NCBI RefSeq assembly: GCF_008704935.1
Contig: NZ_CP023692.1
Coordinates: 4,392,001 to 4,456,000, forward strand
Origin: Streptomyces vinaceus
GTDB taxonomy: Bacteria; Actinomycetota; Actinomycetes; Streptomycetales; Streptomycetaceae
Length of the DNA: 64,000 nucleotides
Reading direction: 5' to 3'
Part shown: in pieces, positions 25,140 to 35,782 of the stretch
How positions within the stretch are numbered: the first letter of the stretch is position 1
Layout: each line of letters starts with the position of its first letter
Translations under genes and position numbers: made by a program
Notes under the pieces: generated by a model
What the model was told of the DNA's origin: nothing
Seen by the model: the letters and a program-made list of their open reading frames with translations, nothing else
Database searches by the model: none

Positions 25140-26059
25140 GCACCGCAGAGCAGCAGCCCGAGGGCACTACCAGCAGTACGACCGGCACCACCTCCGACGC
25201 CCTTCTCGGGCCGGCGGACATCCGCGAGCTGGCCGCCGTACTCGGCGTACGGCCGACGAAGCAGAAGGGCCAGAACTTCGTCATCGACGCCAACACGGTG
25301 CGCCGCATCGTGCGCACCGCCGAGGTGCGGCCCGACGACGTCGTCGTCGAGGTCGGGCCCGGGCTGGGCTCGCTGACGCTCGCGCTGCTGGAGGCCGCCG
25401 ACCGGGTCACCGCCGTCGAGATCGACGACGTGCTGGCGGCTGCGCTGCCCGCCACCATCGAGGCGCGGATGCCGCAGCGCAAGGACCGCTTCGCGCTGGT
25501 GCACTCCGACGCGATGCTCGTGGAGGAGCTGCCGGGGCCGGCGCCGACCGCGCTCGTGGCGAACCTGCCGTACAACGTGGCCGTGCCGGTGCTGCTGACC
25601 ATGCTGGACCGGTTCCCGACCATCGAGCGCACGCTGGTGATGGTGCAGGCGGAGGTCGCCGACCGGCTGGCCGCCAAGCCGGGCAACAAGGTGTACGGGG
25701 TGCCCTCGGTCAAGGCGAACTGGTACGCGGACGTGAAGCGGGCCGGGTCCATCGGCCGCAACGTGTTCTGGCCGGCGCCGAACGTGGACTCCGGCCTGGT
25801 CTCGCTGGTGCGGCGGGCCGAGCCGATCAGGACGAGCGCCACGAAGGCCGAGGTCTTCGCCGTCGTGGACGCCGCCTTCGCGCAGCGCCGCAAGACGCTG
25901 CGGGCCGCGCTGGCCGGCTGGGCCGGTTCGGCGGCGGGCGCGGAGCAGGCGCTGGTCGCCGCCGGGGTGTCCCCGCAGGCGCGCGGGGAATCGCTGACGG
26001 TGGAGGAGTTCGCGGCGATCGCCGAGCACAAGCCGGCGGCGGAGAGGCCCGCGCTGTGA
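25136..26059 (+). CDS. rsmA: 16S rRNA (adenine(1518)/(1519)-N6)-dimethyltransferase
   Basis: This 307-residue KsgA/RsmA enzyme dimethylates two adjacent adenosines in the 3' hairpin of 16S rRNA, late in small-subunit assembly. Visible motifs are TKQKGQNFVID (motif X), VVEVGPGLGSLT (motif I, SAM) and NLPYNVAVPVL (motif IV, catalytic). GTG 25136 overlaps the rpf stop as GTGA, and its own stop overlaps ispE as GTGA, so rpf, ksgA and ispE are translationally coupled. Length is a little above E. coli KsgA because of an N-terminal tail. Confidence 0.96.
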   Translation: MSTAEQQPEGTTSSTTGTTSDALLGPADIRELAAVLGVRPTKQKGQNFVIDANTVRRIVRTAEVRPDDVVVEVGPGLGSLTLALLEAADRVTAVEIDDVLAAALPATIEARMPQRKDRFALVHSDAMLVEELPGPAPTALVANLPYNVAVPVLLTMLDRFPTIERTLVMVQAEVADRLAAKPGNKVYGVPSVKANWYADVKRAGSIGRNVFWPAPNVDSGLVSLVRRAEPIRTSATKAEVFAVVDAAFAQRRKTLRAALAGWAGSAAGAEQALVAAGVSPQARGESLTVEEFAAIAEHKPAAERPAL

Positions 26060-26964
26060 GCAGGAAGAAGAGCGTGACCGTACGGGTCCCCGCGAAGGTC
26101 AACGTGCAGCTGGCGGTGGGCGCGGCCCGGCCCGACGGCTTCCACGACCTGGCGAACGTCTTCCTCGCGGTGTCCCTGTACGACGAGGTGACGGTCACCG
26201 CGGCCGAGACCCTGACGGTCACCTGCGCCGGCCCGGACGCCGACCAGGTCCCGCTGGACCGTACGAACCTGGCGGCGCGGGCGGCCGAGATCCTCGCGGC
26301 CCGCCACGGCCGCTCCGACGCCGTCCACATCCACATCGCGAAGAACATCCCGGTGGCCGGCGGCATGGCGGGCGGCAGCGCCGACGGCGCCGGCGCCCTG
26401 CTGGCCTGCGACGCCCTGTGGGGGCTGGACACCCCGCGCGCCCAGCTCCTGGAGATCTGCGCGGAACTCGGCAGCGACGTGCCGTTCAGCCTGGTCGGCG
26501 GGGCGGCGCTGGGCACCGGGCGCGGGGAGCTCCTGACCCCGGTCGAGGCGGGCACCTTCCACTGGGTGTTCGCGGTCGCCGACGGCGGGCTGTCGACGCC
26601 CGCGGTGTTCCGCGAGTTCGACCGCCTGGCCGAGGGCCGCAGCATCCCGGCCCCCGAGGCCTCGCCGGCGCTGCTCACCGCCCTCGCCTCGGGCGACCCG
26701 GCCGCGCTCGCCGCGACCCTGGCCAACGACCTCCAGCCGGCGGCCCTGTCGCTGCGCCCGCAGCTGGCCGCGACGCTGGAGGCGGGCACCTCCGCCGGAG
26801 CGCTGGCCACGCTGGTCTCCGGCTCCGGGCCGACGACGGCCTTCCTGGTCCGCGACGCGGAATCCGCCCTCAAGGTCGCCGCGGCCCTCGAAGCCTCGGG
26901 CACCTGCCGCACGACCCGGACCGCCACCGGCCCGGCCCCGGGGGCCACGGTCCTGGCGTCCTGA
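26056..26964 (+). CDS. ispE: 4-diphosphocytidyl-2-C-methyl-D-erythritol kinase
   Basis: This 302-residue GHMP kinase phosphorylates CDP-methylerythritol in the MEP route to isoprenoids. Motifs are the N-terminal PAKVNVQLAVG, the ATP loop PVAGGMAGGSADGAGAL, and the C-terminal TLVSGSGPTTAFL. GTG 26056 overlaps the rsmA stop. Isoprenoids made here feed undecaprenyl and polyprenyl carriers, including the one used by the O-mannosyltransferase upstream; that link is general metabolism, not specific evidence. Confidence 0.96.
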   Translation: MSRKKSVTVRVPAKVNVQLAVGAARPDGFHDLANVFLAVSLYDEVTVTAAETLTVTCAGPDADQVPLDRTNLAARAAEILAARHGRSDAVHIHIAKNIPVAGGMAGGSADGAGALLACDALWGLDTPRAQLLEICAELGSDVPFSLVGGAALGTGRGELLTPVEAGTFHWVFAVADGGLSTPAVFREFDRLAEGRSIPAPEASPALLTALASGDPAALAATLANDLQPAALSLRPQLAATLEAGTSAGALATLVSGSGPTTAFLVRDAESALKVAAALEASGTCRTTRTATGPAPGATVLAS

Positions 26965-27030
26965 GGAGCACCCACCCGCAACCCACCCGTACGCGGGTAC
27001 CCAGGGCGAAGTGAGTATCCGCGCTCTGTT

Positions 27031-27051
27031 CCCGCCCGGGTCCCGGGCGGG
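27031..27051. promoter_or_regulatory. Palindromic hairpin overlapping ribosome binding site
   Basis: CCCGCCCGGG and CCCGGGCGGG are perfect 10-bp arms around a single T. The 3' arm runs into the GGAGGG ribosome-binding site (27050-27055) of the acyltransferase gene. It could be the ispE terminator or a structure that hides the ribosome-binding site. Confidence 0.5.
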
Positions 27052-27062
27052 AGGGTGCCCGC

Positions 27063-28394
27063 ATGGGATATGCCGCGCACACCGCCAAGGACCTCGCCGA
27101 GGCCACCCCCGACAGCCGGGACCGGTACGTCGACCTGCTGCGGGTCGCCTCGCTCGGGACGGTGCTGCTCGGGCACTGGCTGATGGCCGCCGTCAGCGCT
27201 GACGGCATAGGGAACCTGCTCGCCCTGGTCCCCGCACTCCAAGTCCTCACCTGGGGCCTGCAGATCATGCCGGTGTTCTTCTTCGTCGGCGGGTTCTCGC
27301 ACGCCCTGTCGTACCGCTCGCTGGCCCGGCGCGCCGACGGGCGGCCCGTCTACGCCGCCTTCCTGCGGGCCCGGCTCCAGCGGCTGTTGCGGCCCACCCT
27401 CGTCTTCGTCCTCCTGTGGACCGCGGGCGCGCTCGCCGTCCAGCTCGCCGGGGGCGGGCAGGGGAAACTGAGCGGGGCCGCGCTGCGGGTGGTCACCCAG
27501 CCGCTCTGGTTCATCGGGATCTACCTGGCCATGGTCGCCTTCACCCCGGCCCTGCTGGAGCTGCACCGGCGGTGGGGCTGGGGCGCCTTCGCCCTGCTGG
27601 CCGGGTCCGCGGCCGCCGTCGACGCACTGCGCTTCGCGCTCGCCGTCCCGTACGTGGAGTTCCTGAACTTCGCCTTCGTCTGGCTGGCCGTCCACCAGCT
27701 CGGCTTCCTGCGGGCCGACGGGCGGATCACCCGCCCCGCGCTGCTCGCCGCCGCCGGGCTCGCCGGCGCCGTACTGCTCGTCGCGTACGGCCCGTACCCG
27801 CTGTCCATGGTCGGGATGCCGGGGGAGAAGGCGTCCAACATGGCCCCGCCCACCCTCGCGCTGCTGGCGCACGGGACGTGGCTGGTCGCAGCCGTGGAGC
27901 TGCTCGCGAAGCCCGCCGCCGCGCTGCTCGCCCGGCCGCGCGTCTGGCGTTCGGTGGTCGCCGCCAACGGGATCGCCATGACCGCGTTCCTGTGGCACCT
28001 CACCGCCATGCTCGCCGTGTACGCCGCCCAGCTCGGGCTCGGCCTGCGCCTGCCCGAGCCGGCCACCGGCGCCTGGTGGGCGCAGGTCCCCGTCCGGCTG
28101 CTCGCGGCCGCCGCGCTGACCGGCGTACTGGTCGCCGTCTTCCGCCGCTTCGAGGCGCCCGGCCGCGGCGACGCCGAGCCCGGGTCCGGGCCCCGCGCCG
28201 CCCTCGGGATCACCCTGTGCCTGCTCGGGATCCTCGGCCTGTCCATGACCGGGCTCGGCGGACTGCTGGAGGGCCACAGCGCCACCCTCATCGCCCTTCC
28301 GGTCACCGCTCCCGCCGCCATCGGCATGGCTCTGGGAGGCTGGCTCCTGGTGGAGCGCTCGGCACCGGCTCGGAGGGTTAGGCTGAGGGGCTGA
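27063..28394 (+). CDS. Membrane acyltransferase (acyltransferase 3 family)
   Basis: This integral membrane protein of 443 residues and about ten or eleven helices is related to acyltransferase 3/OafB enzymes, which put acyl groups on sugars, antibiotics or cell-wall polymers. The N-terminal segment DRYVDLLRVASLGTVLLGHW contains the Arg and His expected in the active site; a second conserved His lies in FLWHLTAM. It starts with ATG after GGAGGG. It sits between ispE and an ABC-F gene, with no glycosyltransferase nearby, so the acceptor is unknown. Confidence 0.85.
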   Translation: MGYAAHTAKDLAEATPDSRDRYVDLLRVASLGTVLLGHWLMAAVSADGIGNLLALVPALQVLTWGLQIMPVFFFVGGFSHALSYRSLARRADGRPVYAAFLRARLQRLLRPTLVFVLLWTAGALAVQLAGGGQGKLSGAALRVVTQPLWFIGIYLAMVAFTPALLELHRRWGWGAFALLAGSAAAVDALRFALAVPYVEFLNFAFVWLAVHQLGFLRADGRITRPALLAAAGLAGAVLLVAYGPYPLSMVGMPGEKASNMAPPTLALLAHGTWLVAAVELLAKPAAALLARPRVWRSVVAANGIAMTAFLWHLTAMLAVYAAQLGLGLRLPEPATGAWWAQVPVRLLAAAALTGVLVAVFRRFEAPGRGDAEPGSGPRAALGITLCLLGILGLSMTGLGGLLEGHSATLIALPVTAPAAIGMALGGWLLVERSAPARRVRLRG

Positions 28395-28421
28395 TCCACA
28401 CCCTTCCCTGGAGCGCGTCTG

Positions 28422-30221
<1,800 letters not shown>

Positions 30222-30265
30222 ACCCGCCTGGATTCCGCCGGGCGGATGCGTCGGCCGACCGGATA

Positions 30266-30333
30266 ACGGCGTTGTCACGGGCCGGTCCTCCCTTGGGAAC
30301 AGGGGTCGGACCGGCCCGATGTAAGAACGCCGT
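30266..30333. terminator. Nested hairpin after ABC-F gene
   Basis: Inner arms CGGGCCGGTCC and GGACCGGCCCG (11 bp, 30278-30288 and 30308-30318) lie inside outer arms ACGGCGTT and AACGCCGT (30266-30273 and 30326-30333). It may end the ABC-F transcript, or act as a folded leader for the gene starting at 30387. Confidence 0.7.
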
Positions 30334-30386
30334 CAGTGATAGAAAGGTCATCCCCCTCCACCACCCGACGCCGAAGGTATGCGCTG

Positions 30387-32024
30387 ATGACCGAGCCGCC
30401 CCAGCCGCCGAACCAGCCGCCTCCGCCCTCCGGTTACGGTCACCTGCCGGGTCCGCCGCAGCCCGGTTACGGGTACCCGCAGCAGGGTGAGAACCCGTAC
30501 GCGCAGCAGCCCCCCACGCAGCCCATGCAGCAGCCCGCGCCCCAGCAGGGCTACTTCCCTCCGCCGCCCGGCATGCCCACCGCCGGCATGCACCAGGTCG
30601 GGGGCGCGCCGCAGCCGCCGAAGAAGAAGACGGCCGTCATCGTCGCCGCGGCCGTCGCCGGGGTCCTCGTGCTCGGCACCGGCGGCTACTTCGCCTTCGT
30701 GAGCGGCGACCACGACCCGAAGCAGCCCGTCGCGCAGGGCTCCACGCCCGCCGACGCCAAGCCCTCCGCCAGCGTGGACAACGGCGACGGCAGCGGCAAC
30801 GGGGGCGGCCAGAGCGAGGACCTCAACGCCGGCCGCAAGCAGGGCGAGGACAAGACCCTCTGGCTCAAGACCGCCAAGATCGACGGCCCCGGCCTCGGCG
30901 TGGACTCCGCCGGCCAGTGGATCGTCGGCGACACCGTCGTCAAGAGCGTCTGGAAGAACCTCACCGCGTACGGGGTCACCGACGGCAAGGAGAAGTGGAC
31001 GCTGGCCTTCCCCGCTCCGATCTGCTCCGTCACCAAGCAGACCACCGCCGAGCGCAAGACCGTCGTCATGTTCAAGGACGGCGAGGGCGACTCCGCCACC
31101 TGCAACCAGATGAAGCAGGTCGACCTCAAGACGGGCAAGGAAGGCTGGACGAAGGAGGTCCCCAAGGAGGGCCTCTTCGACATCATGACCAGCCCCAGCC
31201 TGGGCATCACCGGCGACACCGTCGCCGTCAGCCGCAGCGGCACCGCCAGCGCCTTCAAGGTCAGCACCGGCGACAAGCTGTTCGGCAGCGCCACCGCCGA
31301 GGGCTGCAAGCCGGACGCGTACGTGGCGGACAAGGGCAAGATGATCGCCATCGCGACCTGCTACGACGACGACCTCTCCAGCGAGGTCTCCGACGCCGAC
31401 CCGGTCACCGGCAAGAAGACCTGGACCTTCAAGCTGCCCGCCAAGTACAAGGTCGGCGCCGTCTATTCGCTCGACCCGCTCGTCCTCGACATCGGCAACC
31501 AGGACAAGAAGGAACGCGCCATCGTGGTCCTCGGACCCGACGGCAAACAGCGCGCCACCGTGAGCGGCGAGGGCAGCTTCGCCACCGAGTGCACCAACGG
31601 CCTCTTCCGCTCCGTCGAGATCTGCTCCACCACCGCCGTGGACGCGGGCACGCTCTACCTGCCGACCGTCGCCGAGTCCGGCAAGGCCAACGAGATCGTC
31701 GCCTTCGACCTGGGCACCGGCAAGGCCAAGTGGCGCACCCCCGCCGGGGACGGCCGCACCATCGTCCCCGTGGGCGCCGCCAACGGGCAGCTGATCGCCT
31801 ACCGCAAGGCCACCTCCGACCAGGGCGGCGAGGTCCTCTCGATCCCGGCCGCCGGCGGCACGCCCACCGCGCTGCTGCGCAACCCGTCGGGAACCTCCGC
31901 CCCGATCGAGAGCTCCTTCTTCACCCCGATCGTCGACTACGCGGACGGCAGGCTCTACGTCTCCCAGTCCCGTCTTCTCGCCAAGGGCACCGCCGAGAAG
32001 CTCCTGATGGTCTTCGGCAAATGA
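30387..32024 (+). CDS. Membrane-anchored PQQ-like beta-propeller protein A
   Basis: This 545-residue protein has a cytoplasmic Pro/Gln/Gly-rich tail (1-78), one membrane helix (about 81-105, after Lys-Lys-Lys), then a Ser/Gly linker and an outside domain of PQQ-type beta-propeller repeats. Repeat signatures are seen as VTDGKEKWTLAFP, DLKTGKEGWTKEV, VTGKKTWTFKLP and LGTGKAKWRTP. There is no enzyme motif, so a binding or sensing role is likely. The protein resembles the outside part of Streptomyces kinase-linked propellers, without the kinase. ATG 30387 is chosen over an upstream in-frame start without homology. A paralogue follows 47 bp downstream. Confidence 0.8.
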   Translation: MTEPPQPPNQPPPPSGYGHLPGPPQPGYGYPQQGENPYAQQPPTQPMQQPAPQQGYFPPPPGMPTAGMHQVGGAPQPPKKKTAVIVAAAVAGVLVLGTGGYFAFVSGDHDPKQPVAQGSTPADAKPSASVDNGDGSGNGGGQSEDLNAGRKQGEDKTLWLKTAKIDGPGLGVDSAGQWIVGDTVVKSVWKNLTAYGVTDGKEKWTLAFPAPICSVTKQTTAERKTVVMFKDGEGDSATCNQMKQVDLKTGKEGWTKEVPKEGLFDIMTSPSLGITGDTVAVSRSGTASAFKVSTGDKLFGSATAEGCKPDAYVADKGKMIAIATCYDDDLSSEVSDADPVTGKKTWTFKLPAKYKVGAVYSLDPLVLDIGNQDKKERAIVVLGPDGKQRATVSGEGSFATECTNGLFRSVEICSTTAVDAGTLYLPTVAESGKANEIVAFDLGTGKAKWRTPAGDGRTIVPVGAANGQLIAYRKATSDQGGEVLSIPAAGGTPTALLRNPSGTSAPIESSFFTPIVDYADGRLYVSQSRLLAKGTAEKLLMVFGK

Positions 32025-32071
32025 CGCGCAGCGAGTCCACCGAGCCGCCCACCGAGAGGCAGTAGCAAGCG

Positions 32072-33868
32072 ATGAGTACCCCGCCGCCACCCCAGCAGCC
32101 GCCCGTCGGCGGCTTCGGAGCGCCGCAGGAGCCCGCACCCGGGGCCTTCGGCGCGCCGCCGCCGGTGCCGTCCGCGCCGCAGGGCGCACCGCAGCCGCCG
32201 GCCCCGCCGCAGCAGCCGCCCGTACCGCCGGGCCCGCCGACCGCGCCCGCCACGCCCGCCGCCCCCGCCGCGCCGGGTGCGGCGCCGCAGGGGCAGGCGG
32301 CGTACGGCTATCCCCAGCAGGGCTACGGCTACCCGCAGCAGCCGCAGCCCCCCGGCGGGGCCGGGGCCCCGCCGGCCTACGGCGCACCCGCGGCCCCCAT
32401 GTACGCGGCCCAGCCCCCGGCCGGCCCGGGCGGCGGCAACGACAAGCGCACCCAGCTGATGATCGTCGGCGCGGCCCTCCTGGCCATCGTCCTGATCATC
32501 GCGGGCGGCTTCTGGTACGTGTCCGGCGAGGACGGCGGCAACGGCAAGCAGCCCGCCGCGAACGGCACCACCGGCGGCGACAAGCCCGGCTCCGGCACGC
32601 CCGGTTCGGAGAAGGTGCCGGCCAACACCAAGTCGAAGCCGCTGTTCAACCAGCCCAACCCGACCCCGGAAGAGGTCGTCACGGTCGCGGGCTCCTGGAT
32701 CACCGACTCCACGTACATCAAGTCGGACGTGGCGAAGGTCGTCGGCTACAACACCGTCGACGGCGGCAAGAAGTGGGAGGTCCCCCTCCCGGGCGAGCTC
32801 TGCGCCGCCACCAAGCACGTCAGCGACAACAAGACGGCCGTCCTCTTCCGGCCCACCAAGCCCACGCCCGACAACAAGTACCCGGCGTGCACCGAGGTCG
32901 GCGTCATCGACCTGGAAGCCGGAAAGCTCCTGTGGTCCGGCAACGCCAAGGGCGCCACCACCGGCGACAAGCCCGCCTCCTACTACGAGGTGACCCTCAG
33001 CGGCCAGACCGTCGCCGCGGGCGGCACCAGCGGCGGCGCCGCCTGGAACCTTGCCGACGGAAAGTCCCTGTGGACCCCCAAGGTCGACGGCGACGGCTGC
33101 TACGACAGCGGCTACGCCGGCGGCGAGGCCCTCGCCGTGATCCGCAAGTGCGGCCGCGGCGACAACCAGACCCTGTACGCCCAGACGCTGGATCCGGCCA
33201 CCGGCGCCCAGCTGTCCTCGTACAAGCTCTCCCCGGGCATCGAGTGGGCGTCCATCGTCTCCACCAAGCCCCTCATCGTCGGCGCGGACGTCGGCAAGAC
33301 CGCCAAGAACGCCTCCGGCGTCAGCGACCTCTTCGTCGTCGACCCCAAGGGCGAGTTGAAGGCGCGCATCTCGCTCGCCTCCGGCACCTACGGCGGCAAG
33401 TGCGGCGGCACCGAGGTCGAGAAGTGCGCCGGGTTCGTGATCGGCAACGGCAAGATCTACCTGCCCTCGATCGAGCACCAGGGTTCGGCGGAGGTCGGCC
33501 GCACCAACGAGCTGCTCTCCTTCGACCTGGAGACCGGCAAGCAGACCACCGACCGCGCCGACGCGGGCGAGCGGTACACCCTGTTCCCGCTCCGCATGGA
33601 CGGGCCGAACATCATCGCGTACAAGGAGCCCCCGTACGACAAGGGCGGCCAGGTCGTCAGCATCGACGGCAAGACGATGAAGGAGACCGTCCTCATGGAG
33701 AACCCGGCGGAGAAGGCCAGCCGGACCGCCGAGACCGGTTTCTCGCCCGACTACTCCGAATACCGCTACCACAACGGCAAGCTCTTCATCTCCCGGACGA
33801 CGGCCAGGAAGCCGTACTCCGACAAGGGCGACCCCGAGTACCTGTTCGTCTCCTTCACCGCCAGCTGA
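32072..33868 (+). CDS. Membrane-anchored PQQ-like beta-propeller protein B
   Basis: This 598-residue protein has the same layout as the preceding gene: a long Pro/Gln/Ala-rich cytoplasmic tail (about 125 residues), a membrane helix (LMIVGAALLAIVLIIAGGFW), and an outside propeller with repeats such as TVDGGKKWEVPLPG, LEAGKLLWSGNA and LADGKSLWTPKVDG. The pair is a tandem duplication that has diverged clearly. Paired cysteines in the propeller blades (CAATKH, CTEVG, CYDSG, CGRG, CGGTEVEKC) suggest disulfides outside the membrane. The same strand and short gap suggest one operon. The ligand is unknown. Confidence 0.8.
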   Translation: MSTPPPPQQPPVGGFGAPQEPAPGAFGAPPPVPSAPQGAPQPPAPPQQPPVPPGPPTAPATPAAPAAPGAAPQGQAAYGYPQQGYGYPQQPQPPGGAGAPPAYGAPAAPMYAAQPPAGPGGGNDKRTQLMIVGAALLAIVLIIAGGFWYVSGEDGGNGKQPAANGTTGGDKPGSGTPGSEKVPANTKSKPLFNQPNPTPEEVVTVAGSWITDSTYIKSDVAKVVGYNTVDGGKKWEVPLPGELCAATKHVSDNKTAVLFRPTKPTPDNKYPACTEVGVIDLEAGKLLWSGNAKGATTGDKPASYYEVTLSGQTVAAGGTSGGAAWNLADGKSLWTPKVDGDGCYDSGYAGGEALAVIRKCGRGDNQTLYAQTLDPATGAQLSSYKLSPGIEWASIVSTKPLIVGADVGKTAKNASGVSDLFVVDPKGELKARISLASGTYGGKCGGTEVEKCAGFVIGNGKIYLPSIEHQGSAEVGRTNELLSFDLETGKQTTDRADAGERYTLFPLRMDGPNIIAYKEPPYDKGGQVVSIDGKTMKETVLMENPAEKASRTAETGFSPDYSEYRYHNGKLFISRTTARKPYSDKGDPEYLFVSFTAS

Positions 33869-33901
33869 TACCCGGCCGATCGCGGCCGCGCGGCGCAGCG
33901 G

Positions 33902-33941
33902 GCAGAAGCCCCCGGAAGGTCCGCCTTCCGGGGGCTTCTGC
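33902..33941. terminator. Strong hairpin terminator after propeller operon
   Basis: A perfect 18-bp stem (33902-33919 with 33924-33941) and a TCCG loop, 33 bp after the stop of propeller protein B. It is a clear intrinsic terminator that separates this operon from the LuxR-type gene downstream. Confidence 0.92.
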
Positions 33942-34011
33942 GCGGTAACGGACGCGCACCGTCGAACAAGCGTGTAGCTTGCCGGGTCAGAAGGGCGGGG
34001 GTGGGTGCGCG

Positions 34012-34710
34012 ATGGGCGTACGGGTCATGGTGCTCGACGAACACCGGCTGCTGGCCGAGGCGCTGGCCTCGGCCCTCAAACTGCGCGGGCACCGGGTGCT
34101 GGCCGCGGCCGCCCCGGCCGCGGGCGCCGCCGAGCTGGTCATCAGCCGGGCGCCGGAGGTCTGTCTGCTGGGCACCGCCACGCCCGCCGAGCCGGGGGTC
34201 TTCGAGCCGGTCGTCCGGATCAAGCGGGAACGGCCGCAGATCGCCGTGGTCGTCCTCGGCCCGGTGCCGAGCCCGCGCGGGATCGCGGCCGCCTTCGCCG
34301 CCGGCGCCTCGGGGTACGTACGCCACGACGAGCGGATCGAAGGGGTGGAGCGGGCCCTGGCCAAGGCCCGGGCGGGGGAGGTGGCGATCTCCCCGCAGCT
34401 GCTCCAAGGCGCCTTCGCGGAGCTCCTCAACCCCGCGGTCCAGCCCGACGACGAGGGCAGCCGGCTGCTGCGGCTGCTCACCCCGCGCGAGGTGGAGGTG
34501 CTGGTCCGGGTCGCCGAGGGCGAGGACACCCGGATCATCGCGGCGGGCATGGAGATCGCGCCGAGCACCGCCCGTACGCACGTGCAGCGGGTGCTGATGA
34601 AACTGGGCGTGGGCTCACGGCTGGAGGCGGCGGCGCTGGCCGCCCGTACCGGCCTGCTGGACCGGGCGGGGGTGCCCTCGGCGGCCGCCGATTTCCCCGG
34701 AGGCCCGTAA
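34012..34710 (+). CDS. LuxR/NarL-type regulator with atypical receiver domain
   Basis: This 232-residue protein has an N-terminal receiver-like domain and a C-terminal LuxR HTH (LTPREVEVLVRVAEGEDTRI, then STARTHVQRVLMKLGVGSRLEA). The receiver is degenerate. Where typical proteins read LLDLRMP, this one has CLLGTATP, so the phosphate-accepting Asp is replaced, and the Lys of the fifth strand is also missing (GYVRHDER). It cannot be phosphorylated in the usual way and may respond to a ligand or a partner. ATG 34012 is preferred over an upstream in-frame start. A related gene, with an intact receiver, lies at 36301. No kinase gene is adjacent. Confidence 0.87.
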   Translation: MGVRVMVLDEHRLLAEALASALKLRGHRVLAAAAPAAGAAELVISRAPEVCLLGTATPAEPGVFEPVVRIKRERPQIAVVVLGPVPSPRGIAAAFAAGASGYVRHDERIEGVERALAKARAGEVAISPQLLQGAFAELLNPAVQPDDEGSRLLRLLTPREVEVLVRVAEGEDTRIIAAGMEIAPSTARTHVQRVLMKLGVGSRLEAAALAARTGLLDRAGVPSAAADFPGGP

Positions 34711-34777
34711 TCCGGTAAGCCAGTGACCGGCACGTGCACGCGCCCGCGTGCATCCCCCGGCGAGAGGCAGTGGACGA

Positions 34778-35782
34778 GTGAGCGAGACGGCGACTTCCAG
34801 AACGGCGACTTCCCGCACGGCGGCGTTCAAATACATGGTCACCGGCGGCGCCGGGTACGTCGGCAGCGTCGTCGCGGCGCACCTCCTGGAGGCCGGGCAC
34901 GAGGTCACCGTCCTCGACGACCTGTCCACCGGCTTCCGCGAGGGCGTCCCGGCGGGCGCCGCCTTCATCGAGGGCCGGATCCAGGACGCCGAGCGGTACC
35001 TGGACCCCTCCTACGACGCGGTGCTGCACTTCGCGGCGTCCTCGCAGGTCGGCGAGTCCGTCGCCAACCCGGGCAAGTACTGGGAGAACAACGTCGGCGG
35101 CACGCTCGCCCTGCTGGCCGCGATGCGCTCGCACGGCGTGCGCAAGCTGGTGTTCTCCTCCACCGCCGCCACCTACGGCGAGCCCACCGAGGGCCTGCTC
35201 ACCGAGGACTCGGTCACCAAGCCCACCAACCCCTACGGCGCTTCGAAGCTCGCCGTCGACCACATGATCGCCGGCGAGTGCGCGGCGCACGGCGTCGCGG
35301 CGGTCTCGCTGCGCTACTTCAACGTGGCCGGCGCGTACGGGGAGTTCGGCGAGCGGCACGACCCCGAGACGCATCTGATCCCGCTGGTGCTCCAGGTCGC
35401 CCTGGGCGAGCGGGAGTCGATCTCGGTGTTCGGCGAGGACTACCCGACCCCGGACGGCACCTGCGTGCGCGACTACATCCACGTCGCCGACCTGGCCGAG
35501 GCCCACCTGGCCGCCCTGGAGGCCGCCACCGCGGGCGAGCACCTCATCTGCAACCTCGGCAACGGCAACGGCTTCTCGGTCCGCGAGGTCGTCGAGACGG
35601 TCCGCAAGGTCACCGGCGCGGAGATCCCCGAGGTCGTCGCCCCGCGGCGGGCCGGAGACCCGGCGGTGCTCGTCGCCTCCGCGCGCACGGCGCACGAGCG
35701 GCTCGGCTGGACCCCGGCCCGCTCGGACCTCACGGGCATCATCACGGACGCCTGGAACTTCACGCGCAAGCACCGCTCCTGA
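34778..35782 (+). CDS. galE: UDP-glucose 4-epimerase
   Basis: This 334-residue extended SDR interconverts UDP-glucose and UDP-galactose. The NAD motif is GGAGYVGS near the N-terminus, the catalytic Thr/Ser region is SSTAATYGEP, and the Tyr-x3-Lys is YGASK; SLRYFNVAGAYGE follows. GTG 34778 has GAGAGG upstream; the upstream GTG at 34748 would add an unlike sequence. A short stem (TGCACGC/GCGTGCA, 34735-34752) lies in the leader. In S. coelicolor galE belongs to the galTEK operon; here neither galT nor galK is beside it, so it may serve cell-wall sugar supply rather than galactose use. Confidence 0.92.
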   Translation: MSETATSRTATSRTAAFKYMVTGGAGYVGSVVAAHLLEAGHEVTVLDDLSTGFREGVPAGAAFIEGRIQDAERYLDPSYDAVLHFAASSQVGESVANPGKYWENNVGGTLALLAAMRSHGVRKLVFSSTAATYGEPTEGLLTEDSVTKPTNPYGASKLAVDHMIAGECAAHGVAAVSLRYFNVAGAYGEFGERHDPETHLIPLVLQVALGERESISVFGEDYPTPDGTCVRDYIHVADLAEAHLAALEAATAGEHLICNLGNGNGFSVREVVETVRKVTGAEIPEVVAPRRAGDPAVLVASARTAHERLGWTPARSDLTGIITDAWNFTRKHRS

